57,542 nt of DNA from Oscillospiraceae bacterium (GTDB lineage Bacteria > Bacillota > Clostridia > Oscillospirales > Oscillospiraceae): positions 1 through 57,542 of the forward strand of contig JAFQTF010000012.1 in assembly GCA_017409205.1 (NCBI GenBank), written 5' to 3'. The notes under the pieces are model-generated. The model had not been told where the DNA came from. It saw nothing but the letters and a program-made list of their open reading frames with translations, and searched no databases. The position numbers and the translations under genes are program-made. Shown in pieces: positions 7,829 to 16,298 of this stretch (the stretch's first letter is position 1; each line of letters opens with the position of its first letter).

Positions 7829-8197
7829 ATGGAGATTGCCGAATATTGGTCTGCCGTTTTGGAACAGGACAGGGAAGCAATGGCGGAATATTTCTGCCCC
7901 GATGCTAAAGTTTTCTGGCACAATACCAATGAATGTTTTACGGTACCGGAACTTATCCGGGTCAACTGCGATTATCCCGGCGCCTGGGCAGGAGAAATAG
8001 AGCATGTTGCAGAAACCGGAGACCAGATCATCACAGCGGTTCGTATATGGGAAAAGGACGGCGCCGCTTCTTTCCATGCGGTATCGTTTTTCTCTCTTCA
8101 GGACGGCAGGATTCAGACCATACAGGAATACTGGGGTGATGACGGTGAACCGCCCCGGTGGCGTCAGGAAATGGGCGTTGGAAAACCCATCCGGTAA
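7829..8197 (+). CDS. SnoaL-like / NTF2-fold protein
   Basis: About 122 residues. It begins 'MEIAEYWSAVLEQDREAMAEYF' in nature (helix with a pattern typical of SnoaL-like domains), then 'FWHNTNECFTVPELIR' and a C-terminal sheet with 'GRIQTIQEYWGDD', characteristic of the NTF2-like cone fold. I chose the ATG at 7829 over 7823 because the GAGG site at 7817-7820 is then properly spaced. The leader is very short given the -10 at 7805-7810. It is the first gene of the LexA-box cassette. NTF2-fold proteins are enzymes or small-ligand binders; the ligand is unknown and its role in a DNA-damage cassette is unexplained. Confidence 0.75.
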   Translation: MEIAEYWSAVLEQDREAMAEYFCPDAKVFWHNTNECFTVPELIRVNCDYPGAWAGEIEHVAETGDQIITAVRIWEKDGAASFHAVSFFSLQDGRIQTIQEYWGDDGEPPRWRQEMGVGKPIR

Positions 8198-8206
8198 GGA
8201 GAAAAT

Positions 8207-8839
8207 ATGGCTTTCGATTTTAAAAAAGAGTATAAGGAATTTTATATGCCGCCCTTAAAACCCCGGATCGTAACAGTACCCAGGGCGAATTACATTGCTG
8301 TCCGGGGAATGGGCGATCCAAACGAGGAGGGCGGCACCTACCAGCAGGCCATTTCCGTGCTGTATGCCATTGCCTATACCATCAAAATGAGCAAGCTGGG
8401 AGAACACCGGATGGCAGGCTACTTTGATTTCGTGGTGCCGCCTCTGGAGGGCTTTTGGTGGCAGGATGGGGTGGAGCATGTCGACTTTGTCAACAAGGCC
8501 GCTTTCCGATGGATATCTGTGATCCGCCTGCCGGACTTTGTAACCGAGAGCGAATTTCAGTGGGCTGCAGCTGAGGCATCCCGGAAGAAAAAGCTGGACT
8601 GCTCCCGGGCAGAATTCCTGACCATTGATGAGGGATTGTGCGTTCAGTGCATGCACTTGGGTGCCTTTGATACGGAACCTGCCACAGTGGCTCTGATGGA
8701 TGCATATCTGAAAGAGAACGGCTATCGCAGCGATTTTTCCCCCACCCGCCGCCATCATGAGATCTATTTGTCCGATGCCCGGAAGGTCGCTCCGGAAAAG
8801 TGGAAAACGGTCATCCGGCATCCCATTGCCAAACGGTAA
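8207..8839 (+). CDS. GyrI-like small-molecule-binding domain protein
   Basis: A 210-residue protein of the GyrI-like family, whose fold (shared with the effector domain of BmrR/Rob) binds small hydrophobic or cationic ligands; E. coli GyrI/SbmC is an SOS-induced gyrase modulator. The start ATG 8207 has an AGGAG site. Recognisable parts are 'ANYIAVRGMGDPNEEGG' near residue 28 and a C-terminal 'YRSDFSPTRRHHEIYLSD' typical of stand-alone GyrI-like proteins of Firmicutes. It lies 9 bases after the SnoaL-like gene and 3 bases before the radical SAM gene, so it is co-transcribed. Toxin sequestration or gyrase protection is an inference. Confidence 0.85.
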   Translation: MAFDFKKEYKEFYMPPLKPRIVTVPRANYIAVRGMGDPNEEGGTYQQAISVLYAIAYTIKMSKLGEHRMAGYFDFVVPPLEGFWWQDGVEHVDFVNKAAFRWISVIRLPDFVTESEFQWAAAEASRKKKLDCSRAEFLTIDEGLCVQCMHLGAFDTEPATVALMDAYLKENGYRSDFSPTRRHHEIYLSDARKVAPEKWKTVIRHPIAKR

Positions 8840-8842
8840 GAT

Positions 8843-9706
8843 ATGCACTATACAACTGCCAAAACCATCCTTTCAGCCAGAAACGGCATGAATCTGTACC
8901 GTGGCTGCCAGCATGGCTGCATTTACTGTGATTCCCGGAGCTGCTGCTACGGCATGGCCCATCCCTTTGAGGATATTGAAGTGAAAGAAAACGCCCTCCG
9001 GCTTCTGGAAACAGCCTTGCAGTGCAAACGGCAGCTCTGCATGATCGGCACCGGCTCCATGTCCGATCCCTATATGCCGTTGGAAAAAGAACTGGGTATG
9101 ACCCGGCAGGCTCTGGAGTGCATCGAAAAATACGGCTTCGGAGCCACCCTGCACACGAAGTCGGATCTGGTGCTCCGGGATCTGGAGCTTCTGCAGCGGA
9201 TCAACAGCAAAACCAAGGCCGTGGTACAGATGACCCTGACCACGGCGGATGAAACCCTGTGCCGGATCCTGGAACCCAATGTAGCCTCCACTGCCCGCCG
9301 GGTGGCAGCGCTGAAGCAGCTGCGGCAGGCGGGGATCCCTACAGTGGTGTGGCTGTGCCCCATTCTCCCGTTTCTGAATGATACGGAGGAGAATATCCGC
9401 AGCATCGTAGGCTTCTGCGCAGAGGCCGGGGTGAAGGGGATCATTCACTTCGGCATGGGAATGACGCTGCGGGAGGGAAACAGGGAATACTTTTACAGAC
9501 AGCTGGACCGGCATTTTCCGGGAATGAAGGAACGGTATATCCGCACCTACAGCAATGCCTATGAACTTCTCAGTCCCGCTTGGCGGAAGCTGGAACAGGT
9601 ATTCCGGGAAGAATGTGACAGATACGGAATCTGCCGTGACAATGACAAAATTTTTGGCTGGCTCTCCGCCTTTGAGGAAAAAACGGAACAGATCAGCCTG
9701 TTTTAG
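8843..9706 (+). CDS. Radical SAM protein of the SPL (spore photoproduct lyase-like) family
   Basis: 287 residues. The radical SAM cluster motif is CQHGCIYC (Cys22, Cys26, Cys29) in 'NLYRGCQHGCIYCDSRS', as in COG1533 proteins related to spore photoproduct lyase SplB. The N-terminal 'TAKTILSARNGMNLYRGC' also matches that group. True SplB is longer and repairs thymine dimers in spores; this shorter relative sits directly before a Y-family polymerase in a LexA-box operon, which makes a DNA-lesion or nucleotide substrate plausible but unproven. The 3-base gap to the GyrI-like gene suggests translational coupling. Confidence 0.85.
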   Translation: MHYTTAKTILSARNGMNLYRGCQHGCIYCDSRSCCYGMAHPFEDIEVKENALRLLETALQCKRQLCMIGTGSMSDPYMPLEKELGMTRQALECIEKYGFGATLHTKSDLVLRDLELLQRINSKTKAVVQMTLTTADETLCRILEPNVASTARRVAALKQLRQAGIPTVVWLCPILPFLNDTEENIRSIVGFCAEAGVKGIIHFGMGMTLREGNREYFYRQLDRHFPGMKERYIRTYSNAYELLSPAWRKLEQVFREECDRYGICRDNDKIFGWLSAFEEKTEQISLF

Positions 9707-9724
9707 AAAGAAAGGAGGCGTGGA

Positions 9725-11236
9725 ATGAAGCAGAAATACTATGCTGCCATCGATCTGAAATCCTTCTATGCCTCCGTGGAGTGCATCCAGCGGGGACTGG
9801 ATCCCCTGACCACAAACCTTCTGGTGGCAGATGCCAGCCGGACGGAAAAAACCATCTGCCTGGCGGTGTCCCCCAGTTTGAAGTCCTATGGCATCCCGGG
9901 CCGTCCCCGGCTTTTTGAGGCGGTGCAGAAAGTCAGCGAGGCCAATGCCCTGCGGAAAATGCAAAACCGCAACCGGGAATTCTGGGGCAAAAGCTGGGAT
10001 GCCACGCAGCTGAACCGGGATCCGTCCCTGGCCATCGACTATATCACCGCCCCGCCCCAGATGGCCCTGTATATGGAGACCAGCACGAAGATCTACGAGA
10101 TCTATCTCAAATATGTGGCTCCGGAGGATATGCACGTCTACTCTGTGGATGAGGTGTTTCTGGATATCACGCCCTATCTGCGCAGCAGCGGTCTGAGCCC
10201 CCACAACTTTGTTCAGCGGATCATCAAGGACATTCTGAAGACCACCGGCATCACTGCGGCGGCAGGCATCGGCACCAATCTGTATCTGTGCAAGGTGGCT
10301 ATGGACATCGTAGCCAAGCACGTGGAGGCCGATGCCGATGGTGTCCGCATTGCCCAGCTGGACGAGATGACCTACCGGCGGCTTTTGTGGGAGCATCAGC
10401 CCCTGACGGACTTCTGGCGGGTGGGCCGGGGCTATGCGCGGAAGCTTCAGAAGCACGGCATTTACACTATGGGAGATATTGCCCGCTGTTCACTGGGGCA
10501 CCCCAATGGGTTTTACAGTGAGGATTTGCTGTACAGGCTGTTTGGCGTCAATGCAGAACTGCTGATCGACCACGCCTGGGGATACGAGCCCTGTACCATT
10601 GCCGATATCAAGGCCTACAGGCCGGAATCCAACAGCCTAAGCTCCGGACAGGTGCTCCACTGCGCCTATACCGCTCAAAAGGCGCGGCTGGTGGCCCGGG
10701 AAATGACGGACCTGCTGGTGCTGGAACTGGTGGACAAGGGGCTGGTGACGGATCAGATGGTGCTGACTGTGGGGTACGATATTGACAATCTGCTGGATCC
10801 GCAGCGGCGGAAAAATTATACCGGTCCGGTGGTAACGGACCATTATGGCAGAAAGATACCAAAACATGCCCACGGTACTGCCAATCTGCCGGGGCATACC
10901 TCCTCCACCAGGGAGATTGTGGATGCGGTGATACAGCTGTATGACCGCATCGTGGATCCGGAACTGCTGGTGCGGCGGCTGACCATCGCCGCCTGCCATG
11001 TGCTGCGGGAGACAGATGTGGTGCCATCCGGCGTACCGGCGCAGCTTGACCTGTTTGAGCAGCAGAAGGACCCGAAGGAGATCGAAGAGGCCCGCCGGCG
11101 GGAAAAGCGCCGCCAGCAGGCCGTCATTGAGATCAAGAAACGGTATGGGAAAAATGCCATTTTAAAGGGCATGAATCTGGAAGAAGGGGCCACGGCCCGG
11201 GATCGGAACCGCCAGATCGGCGGCCACAAGGCGTGA
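9725..11236 (+). CDS. Y-family (UmuC/UvrX-type) translesion DNA polymerase
   Basis: A 503-residue error-prone polymerase. The palm has the metal-binding Asp in 'AAIDLKSFYASVEC' and the SxDE motif in 'YSVDEVFLDIT'. The little-finger region follows at about 300-420. The sliding-clamp binding motif QLDLF is at 440-444, followed by a basic helical tail. The arrangement with a YolD-like gene overlapping its end resembles B. subtilis yqjW/yqjX and uvrX/yolD, which are DNA-damage induced. Its RBS is AAAGGAGG. It is the core of a LexA-controlled mutagenic cassette. Confidence 0.93.
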   Translation: MKQKYYAAIDLKSFYASVECIQRGLDPLTTNLLVADASRTEKTICLAVSPSLKSYGIPGRPRLFEAVQKVSEANALRKMQNRNREFWGKSWDATQLNRDPSLAIDYITAPPQMALYMETSTKIYEIYLKYVAPEDMHVYSVDEVFLDITPYLRSSGLSPHNFVQRIIKDILKTTGITAAAGIGTNLYLCKVAMDIVAKHVEADADGVRIAQLDEMTYRRLLWEHQPLTDFWRVGRGYARKLQKHGIYTMGDIARCSLGHPNGFYSEDLLYRLFGVNAELLIDHAWGYEPCTIADIKAYRPESNSLSSGQVLHCAYTAQKARLVAREMTDLLVLELVDKGLVTDQMVLTVGYDIDNLLDPQRRKNYTGPVVTDHYGRKIPKHAHGTANLPGHTSSTREIVDAVIQLYDRIVDPELLVRRLTIAACHVLRETDVVPSGVPAQLDLFEQQKDPKEIEEARRREKRRQQAVIEIKKRYGKNAILKGMNLEEGATARDRNRQIGGHKA

Positions 11237-11661
11237 ATACCATGAAACTGAAAGAAACGCATAAATACGATGATATCATCCATCTTTCCCGGCCGGATAC
11301 CGGACGGCGGGCAAGGATGTCCAACTATGACCGGGCCGCCCAGTTTTCGCCCTTTGCAGCCCTGACGGGCTTCGAAGCTGCCATTGAAGAGACCGGGCGT
11401 CTGACAGATGCCCCCATTGAGCTGGACGAGGGAGGAAAGCAGCTGCTGGATGAACAGATGCGCGCGGTACTGGAAGCCATCGATATCCAGCCGGAGGTAA
11501 CTGTCACCTGGTTCCGGTATGACGAACGAAAGGCCGGCGGCGCGTATGTCCATACCACCGGATATGTAAAAAAGATCGATGGTTACACCGGGAGAATCCT
11601 ATTTACCGATGGACAGACCATCCCTCTGGGAGAAATTATTTCCATTACAATGGAACGGTAA
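11233..11661 (+). CDS. YolD-like protein
   Basis: About 140 residues, starting at GTG 11233 or ATG 11242, overlapping the polymerase stop (11234-11236). It contains the YolD-family hallmark 'DRAAQFSPFAALTGF' near residue 32, a 'YDDIIHLSRP' start and a C-terminal sheet ending 'GEIISITME'. YolD proteins accompany Gram-positive UmuC homologues and are thought to act like UmuD as polymerase accessory factors. The overlap with the polymerase gene fits stoichiometric co-expression. Confidence 0.9.
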   Translation: MNTMKLKETHKYDDIIHLSRPDTGRRARMSNYDRAAQFSPFAALTGFEAAIEETGRLTDAPIELDEGGKQLLDEQMRAVLEAIDIQPEVTVTWFRYDERKAGGAYVHTTGYVKKIDGYTGRILFTDGQTIPLGEIISITMER

Positions 11662-11682
11662 CGGATCGTTTGCCGATAAAAA

Positions 11683-11710
11683 ACAAGGGACGGCGGAGGC
11701 CGTCCCTTGT
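11683..11710. terminator. Terminator between converging YolD-like and M20 peptidase genes
   Basis: A 12-bp stem ACAAGGGACGGC/GCCGTCCCTTGT with a 4-base loop. The T-run is strong on the minus strand and weak on the plus strand, so it mainly ends the M20 operon while possibly serving both. Confidence 0.85.
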
Positions 11711-11715
11711 GCTGT

Positions 11716-13149
11716 TTAGAATTTCTTCATCAAGCGGATGTAAAATTCCACCGTCTGGCGGATACAGTCCAGTCGGATCCGCTCGTTGTTGCCATGGATC
11801 GTTGCCCGCTCTTCGTTGGACATTTCCATGGGACAGAACCGGTATACCTTGTCAGAGATGCGGCCCCAGTGACGGGAGTCGGAGCAGGCTACCATCAGAT
11901 AGGGGGTCACGATGCAGCCGGGCCAGGTCTCGGCCACGGTGGAGGAAAGCTTTTCCCAGGCCTCACCATCGGTGACAGAGACACGGCTGGGCTCAAAGGC
12001 ACCGGTGGTGGTGATCTCCACAGTGGGGTCCCCAACGGTTTTCTTCAGATATTCCAGAGCAGATGCCACAGAATCTGCAGGATTCAGACGCATGTTGGCT
12101 ACCATGCTGGCTTCCGGGGGGATCACGTTGGGGGCGCTGCTGCCTTCCATCTGGGTAAAGGCAGAGGTGGTGCGAAGCAGCGCATTCATTTCGCCGCCGC
12201 TCTTTCTGCCCAGCAGATCCAGCACCCAGCTGAAGCACCACAGATTGGCGAAGATCACCCGGTACAGCAGTGTGGAATGTCGGCCCAAAGTGTCGAACAT
12301 TTCCGCAGCGGGTTTGGTCAGATGCATGGGGAAGGGATGATCCTCCACTTTTTTACAGGCGGCGGCCAGTGTACCGACGGGAGTGTGGGCCTTGGGGGCA
12401 GAGGCATGGCCGCCGGCGGAGACGGCGCGATATCTGGCGTTCATCATGCCCTTTTCTGCAATGCCGATGACGGCACAGGGTTCTTTTACGCCGGGGAAGA
12501 CCTTTTCCACCACAGCGCCGCCTTCGTCCACAACGATGGAAGGCTCCAGACCGTGATCTGCAAAATACTGGACGATATTGGGGGCGCCGTTGCCGTTGAC
12601 CTCCTCGCCGCCGGAGAAGGCGAAGTACATATCATGCTCCGGCTGGAAGCCCTGGGCAATCAGGTGATTGGCGGAGAACAGCACGCCGTTGATGGTGGCC
12701 TTGGTGTCCAGTGTGCCCCGGCCCCAGAGGATGCCGTCTTCAATGATGGCGTCAAAGGGGGGCTTGTCCCAGTTTTCTTCATTCACAGGCACCACGTCAT
12801 AGTGGGCCATCATGACAGAGGGCTTGCCGGGGGTCTTGCCGGGCCAGCGGAAGAGAAGGGCTCTGTCAGGCAGCCGCTCAAAGGAGCAGGCTGCAAACAC
12901 ATGGGGGTACAGCTCCGGCAGCAGAGCAATGAGCTTTTCAAACTCGGCATCGTCCTCTTTGGTGTGATCGTAATAGGAAATGGTCTTGCAGCGGATCAGC
13001 TGAGCCAGGGCATCCACGGCGGCATCCTTGTCAAAGTCAACGATTTCTTCAGAAACAGGAGGCTGTGGCTTGGGGGTGAACCGGGCAGTGCGGACTGCAA
13101 TAACGGCGATGAAAACTGCAAGCACAGCGAGAATCAGAAAACCTGCCAT
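11716..13149 (-). CDS. M20 family metallopeptidase (carboxypeptidase S/PM20D1-like)
   Basis: 477 residues with an N-terminal hydrophobic helix (about 3-20) that should act as membrane anchor. Zinc-binding and catalytic motifs of M20 enzymes are intact: 'MMAHYDVVP' (His116), 'WGRGTLDTK' (Asp148) and 'GGEEVNG' (Glu182/183). The C-terminal metal His is in 'ATIHGNNERI'. It follows immediately on the two membrane-protein genes (start at 13149, neighbour stop at 13150), so it is in the same operon. A peptidase or N-acyl-amino-acid hydrolase that works on what the membrane pair moves is a reasonable inference. Confidence 0.88.
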   Translation of the reverse strand: MAGFLILAVLAVFIAVIAVRTARFTPKPQPPVSEEIVDFDKDAAVDALAQLIRCKTISYYDHTKEDDAEFEKLIALLPELYPHVFAACSFERLPDRALLFRWPGKTPGKPSVMMAHYDVVPVNEENWDKPPFDAIIEDGILWGRGTLDTKATINGVLFSANHLIAQGFQPEHDMYFAFSGGEEVNGNGAPNIVQYFADHGLEPSIVVDEGGAVVEKVFPGVKEPCAVIGIAEKGMMNARYRAVSAGGHASAPKAHTPVGTLAAACKKVEDHPFPMHLTKPAAEMFDTLGRHSTLLYRVIFANLWCFSWVLDLLGRKSGGEMNALLRTTSAFTQMEGSSAPNVIPPEASMVANMRLNPADSVASALEYLKKTVGDPTVEITTTGAFEPSRVSVTDGEAWEKLSSTVAETWPGCIVTPYLMVACSDSRHWGRISDKVYRFCPMEMSNEERATIHGNNERIRLDCIRQTVEFYIRLMKKF

Positions 13150-13815
13150 TTACAGCACCCCTCTCTTATACAGGATCCGGGCAACACCAATGGTAAACAG
13201 CACGGAGACAGGCACCATGATGCCCACGGTTCCGGAATTCAGGGCAGGAACAAAGATGAACAGGATCAGCATCAGAACCACAGGCGCCACGGCGATCTTC
13301 CAGTTCTTGCTGACGAAGGCCACACCCAGGCCGCCGAAGAGAGCGGGCAGCATCTGGGCAAAGGCGGGTTCCAGAACGGGAGCCTCCAGAATGGGGGTCA
13401 GGGGCACGATGCAGATGACGCCGATGATGATAATGATGGTGGTGACGATGGAGGAGGTGGCAATGGCGATGGTGGAGATGATTTCGCCTTCCTCACTGCT
13501 GGCACTGACGCCGTTCTGTTCCAGGGCATTGATGGCGCAGGGCAGCTTCAGGTTGGAGATATTGCCGGTGACGAAGCTCAGGTAGGAGCCACCGGCGCCC
13601 AGCATGGGCACGAAGGTAATGGTTTCGATCACGCCTACGGCCCAGTACATGGGGGCGGTGGCGATGAGGCCTACCAGCAGAGCGCCCCAATCAGGAGCGG
13701 CACCAAAAAGAAAGGCCACCGTCAGGGGAAAGGCGATCAGCAGAAGCATGACGCCGATGTTCCAGATCCGGCCGTCCCGGTGGACGGAGTCGATATAGCT
13801 CAGATTCTTTTTCAT
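13150..13815 (-). CDS. Small polytopic membrane protein, partner of DUF5058-like protein
   Basis: 221 residues with about six hydrophobic helices and a cytosolic-type start 'MKKNLSYIDSVHRDGRIWN'. The middle has 'MLGAGGSYLSFVTGNISNLK'. I do not recognise a functional family. It has an RBS GGAGGAACG, lies 13 bases after the DUF5058-like gene, and touches the M20 peptidase gene. The three-gene arrangement suggests a two-subunit membrane transporter or channel with a peptidase. Confidence 0.7.
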   Translation of the reverse strand: MKKNLSYIDSVHRDGRIWNIGVMLLLIAFPLTVAFLFGAAPDWGALLVGLIATAPMYWAVGVIETITFVPMLGAGGSYLSFVTGNISNLKLPCAINALEQNGVSASSEEGEIISTIAIATSSIVTTIIIIIGVICIVPLTPILEAPVLEPAFAQMLPALFGGLGVAFVSKNWKIAVAPVVLMLILFIFVPALNSGTVGIMVPVSVLFTIGVARILYKRGVL

Positions 13816-13828
13816 GGCACGTTCCTCC

Positions 13829-14581
13829 TTAACCCAGAATGGCGGTAATGGGAATGGCAGCGGCCATACCCAGAATCAGGCTGATAGGCAAGGCATAGTC
13901 ACCCAGCCACTTCAGCCTCGGTTTGCGCATCAGAAGTCCAAGAATCACCATCACCAGGGCGGAAACTGCCATGGTGCACACCGGGATCAGGCCGGAGGTG
14001 GCGCTGTAGCCCTCCACAGGTGCCCACAGCCGGGAAATATCACAGAACACATAGCCCAGAAAAGCGGAGATCATACCGATGAACATGGCGTTCTGGAAAA
14101 TATCTGCCCACTTGGCGTCTTTGGCGCCCAGATTGGACATACCGCTCAGAAGCTTCTTGCCGATGAGGGGTACCAGCCAGATGCCCACCAGAATGGAGAT
14201 GGTCATGACCAGGGTGATATTGACATACTGCTGTGCGGTCAGACTGGAGATTCTGCCCAGAGACAGGCCCATGGCGCTGACGGCATTTTCGGCGGCAATG
14301 GCTTCATAACTCAGAGAGCCCACCACGCTGAGCCGCAGCCAGGGAAGGGGAAGACCCAGACTTTTGCTCAGGGCAATGACGCTGATGACAATGGATACAG
14401 CAGGGGCAACTGTAAAAATAGCGGCAGTTTGAATGGTTTTCCGGATCTTCGTCTGATCCATGCCGATCTGACGGCTGCGGCGCAGTGCTTTTACCAGAAA
14501 ATACACGGACTGGCCCAGCACCACGGCGATTAGAATACCGGCGAGGACAAAGAGAATCGGATGGTTGACATGAAATTCCAT
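13829..14581 (-). CDS. DUF5058-like membrane protein
   Basis: 250 residues, six or seven hydrophobic helices. The N-terminus 'NHPILFVLAGILIAVVLGQS' and the segment 'WLRLSVVGSLSYEAIAAE' resemble DUF5058 proteins as I remember them; function unknown. First gene of the operon with the small membrane protein and the M20 peptidase. A TATAAT -10 is visible on the minus strand about 25 bases upstream of the start codon. The RBS is GGGAGG. Confidence 0.7.
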   Translation of the reverse strand: MEFHVNHPILFVLAGILIAVVLGQSVYFLVKALRRSRQIGMDQTKIRKTIQTAAIFTVAPAVSIVISVIALSKSLGLPLPWLRLSVVGSLSYEAIAAENAVSAMGLSLGRISSLTAQQYVNITLVMTISILVGIWLVPLIGKKLLSGMSNLGAKDAKWADIFQNAMFIGMISAFLGYVFCDISRLWAPVEGYSATSGLIPVCTMAVSALVMVILGLLMRKPRLKWLGDYALPISLILGMAAAIPITAILG

Positions 14582-14696
14582 GGAGCACCTCCCAGAAAAT
14601 GGTTGCTCCTATTATATCACGCCGATCCAGCCAAGACAAGAAAAAGCGTGTAAAAGGGCCATGGATTTACAGAAAATGATTTTTTCAGAAAACACC

Positions 14697-14725
14697 TTGC
14701 TATTTTTTCATTTTCCTGATAAACT
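14697..14725 (+). promoter_or_regulatory. Promoter of the DUF1846 gene
   Basis: TTGCTA (14697-14702), 17-base spacer, TAAACT (14720-14725), 38 bases before the start codon. Confidence 0.6.
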
Positions 14726-14762
14726 AAAAGGTAGTTTTTTTATTGTGAAAGGGATGGAATGA

Positions 14763-16229
14763 ATGGCAAATGCAGCTTTTGACAATGATAAATACCTTCA
14801 GACCCAGTCTGCTCATATCCGGGAGCGCATCGATGCTTTCGGCGGCAAGCTGTATCTGGAATTCGGCGGCAAGCTCTATGATGATAACCATGCATCCCGT
14901 GTGCTGCCCGGCTTCCAGCCCGACAGCAAGCTGCGTATGCTGCTGCAGCTGAAGGATCAGGTGGAGATGGTCATTGCCATCAATGCCGATGACATTGAAA
15001 AGAATAAAATCCGGGGTGATCTGGGCATCACCTATGACCGGGACGTGATCCGGCTCATCGATGTGTTCCGGGGCTTCGGCCTGTATGTGTCCAGCGTGGT
15101 GCTGACCCGGTTCCAGGGCCGTGCGCTGGCAAGAGCTTTCCAGTCCCGTCTGGAGGGTATGGGCATCAAAGTCTACCATCACTATGACATTGCCGGCTAT
15201 CCCAATGACACTGCCCACATCGTCAGCCCTGAGGGTTTCGGAAGGAATGACTATATCGAGACGACCCGCTCTCTGGTGGTGGTTACGGCCCCCGGTCCCG
15301 GCAGCGGTAAGCTGGCCACCTGTCTGAGCCAGCTGTACCATGAGCATATCCGGGGCAATACCGCAGGCTATGCCAAGTTTGAGACTTTCCCCATCTGGAA
15401 TCTTTCCATCAATCATCCGGTGAACCTGGCATATGAGGCAGCCACCGCCGACCTGAACGATGTGAATATGATCGATCCCTTCCATCTGGATGCCTACGGT
15501 GTCACCACCGTCAACTATAACCGGGACGTGGAGGCGTATCCCGTTCTGGTGGCTATCTTTGAGAAGATCCTGGGCGAGTGCCCCTACAAGTCTCCCACGG
15601 ATATGGGCGTCAACATGGTGGGCAATTGCATCGTGGATGACGAGGCAGCCCGGTACGCTTCCCGTCAGGAGATCCTCCGCCGGTATTATGTGGCCCTGTG
15701 CGATCTGAAGCAGGGTAAGGGCCGGGAGGAAACGGTCCGGAAGCTGGAACTGCTGATGAAGAAGGCCAATGTGGAAGCCAGCGAGCGGAAGGTGGTGGCT
15801 CCGGCTCTGGCCCGGGCAGAGGAGACTGCCGATGCGGCTGCGGCCATAGAGCTGCCCGATGGTACCATCGTCACCGGTCGCACCACTGATCTGCTGGGTG
15901 CGTCCTCTGCGCTGCTGCTGAATGCCCTGAAGAAGCTGGCAGGCCTGCCGGACGAACTGCACATGATCTCTCCCGTGGTACTGGATCCTATCCAGCATCT
16001 GAAGGTGGATCATCTGGGCAACCGGAATCCCCGGCTCCACACCGATGAGACTTTGATTGCGCTGTCTATCTGCGCAGCCACCAACCCCATGGCAGAAATG
16101 GCTATGCAGCAGCTGGGCAAGCTCCGGGGCTGCGATGTCCACTCCACGGTGATCCTGTCTCAGGTGGATGAGCGCACCTTCAAGCGGCTGGGCTGCAACC
16201 TGACCTGCGAGCCCCGGTACGCAGGCTAA
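14763..16229 (+). CDS. DUF1846 / UPF0371 family protein
   Basis: 488 residues, the full length of the UPF0371 family. The start 'FDNDKYLQTQSAHIRERI' and the segment 'FGGKLYDDNHASRVLPGF' are diagnostic. Family members are homohexameric proteins of unknown biological role, with an N-terminal nucleotide-binding-like domain; 'VVTAPGPGSGKLATCLSQ' (about 178-195) looks like a phosphate-binding loop. Start ATG at 14763 behind GGGATGGA. Codon use is strongly biased, suggesting good expression. The DDAH-like gene follows after a hairpin at 16242-16268. Confidence 0.9.
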   Translation: MANAAFDNDKYLQTQSAHIRERIDAFGGKLYLEFGGKLYDDNHASRVLPGFQPDSKLRMLLQLKDQVEMVIAINADDIEKNKIRGDLGITYDRDVIRLIDVFRGFGLYVSSVVLTRFQGRALARAFQSRLEGMGIKVYHHYDIAGYPNDTAHIVSPEGFGRNDYIETTRSLVVVTAPGPGSGKLATCLSQLYHEHIRGNTAGYAKFETFPIWNLSINHPVNLAYEAATADLNDVNMIDPFHLDAYGVTTVNYNRDVEAYPVLVAIFEKILGECPYKSPTDMGVNMVGNCIVDDEAARYASRQEILRRYYVALCDLKQGKGREETVRKLELLMKKANVEASERKVVAPALARAEETADAAAAIELPDGTIVTGRTTDLLGASSALLLNALKKLAGLPDELHMISPVVLDPIQHLKVDHLGNRNPRLHTDETLIALSICAATNPMAEMAMQQLGKLRGCDVHSTVILSQVDERTFKRLGCNLTCEPRYAG

Positions 16230-16241
16230 AGAAACCAACAG

Positions 16242-16268
16242 ACCACCGCAGAGCCCTTCTGCGGTGGT
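16242..16268 (+). terminator. Hairpin after the DUF1846 gene
   Basis: An 11-bp stem ACCACCGCAGA/TCTGCGGTGGT with a 5-base loop. Only three T follow, so it may attenuate rather than stop transcription into the DDAH-like gene. Confidence 0.6.
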
Positions 16269-16298
16269 TTCCCATAAAATCAGAAAAGAGGATTTTTT

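Noticed and set aside
11707-13848. A long plus-strand frame over the M20 peptidase region, rich in Gly/His/Gln
   Set aside because: Composition is typical of an antisense shadow, and all M20 motifs are on the other strand.
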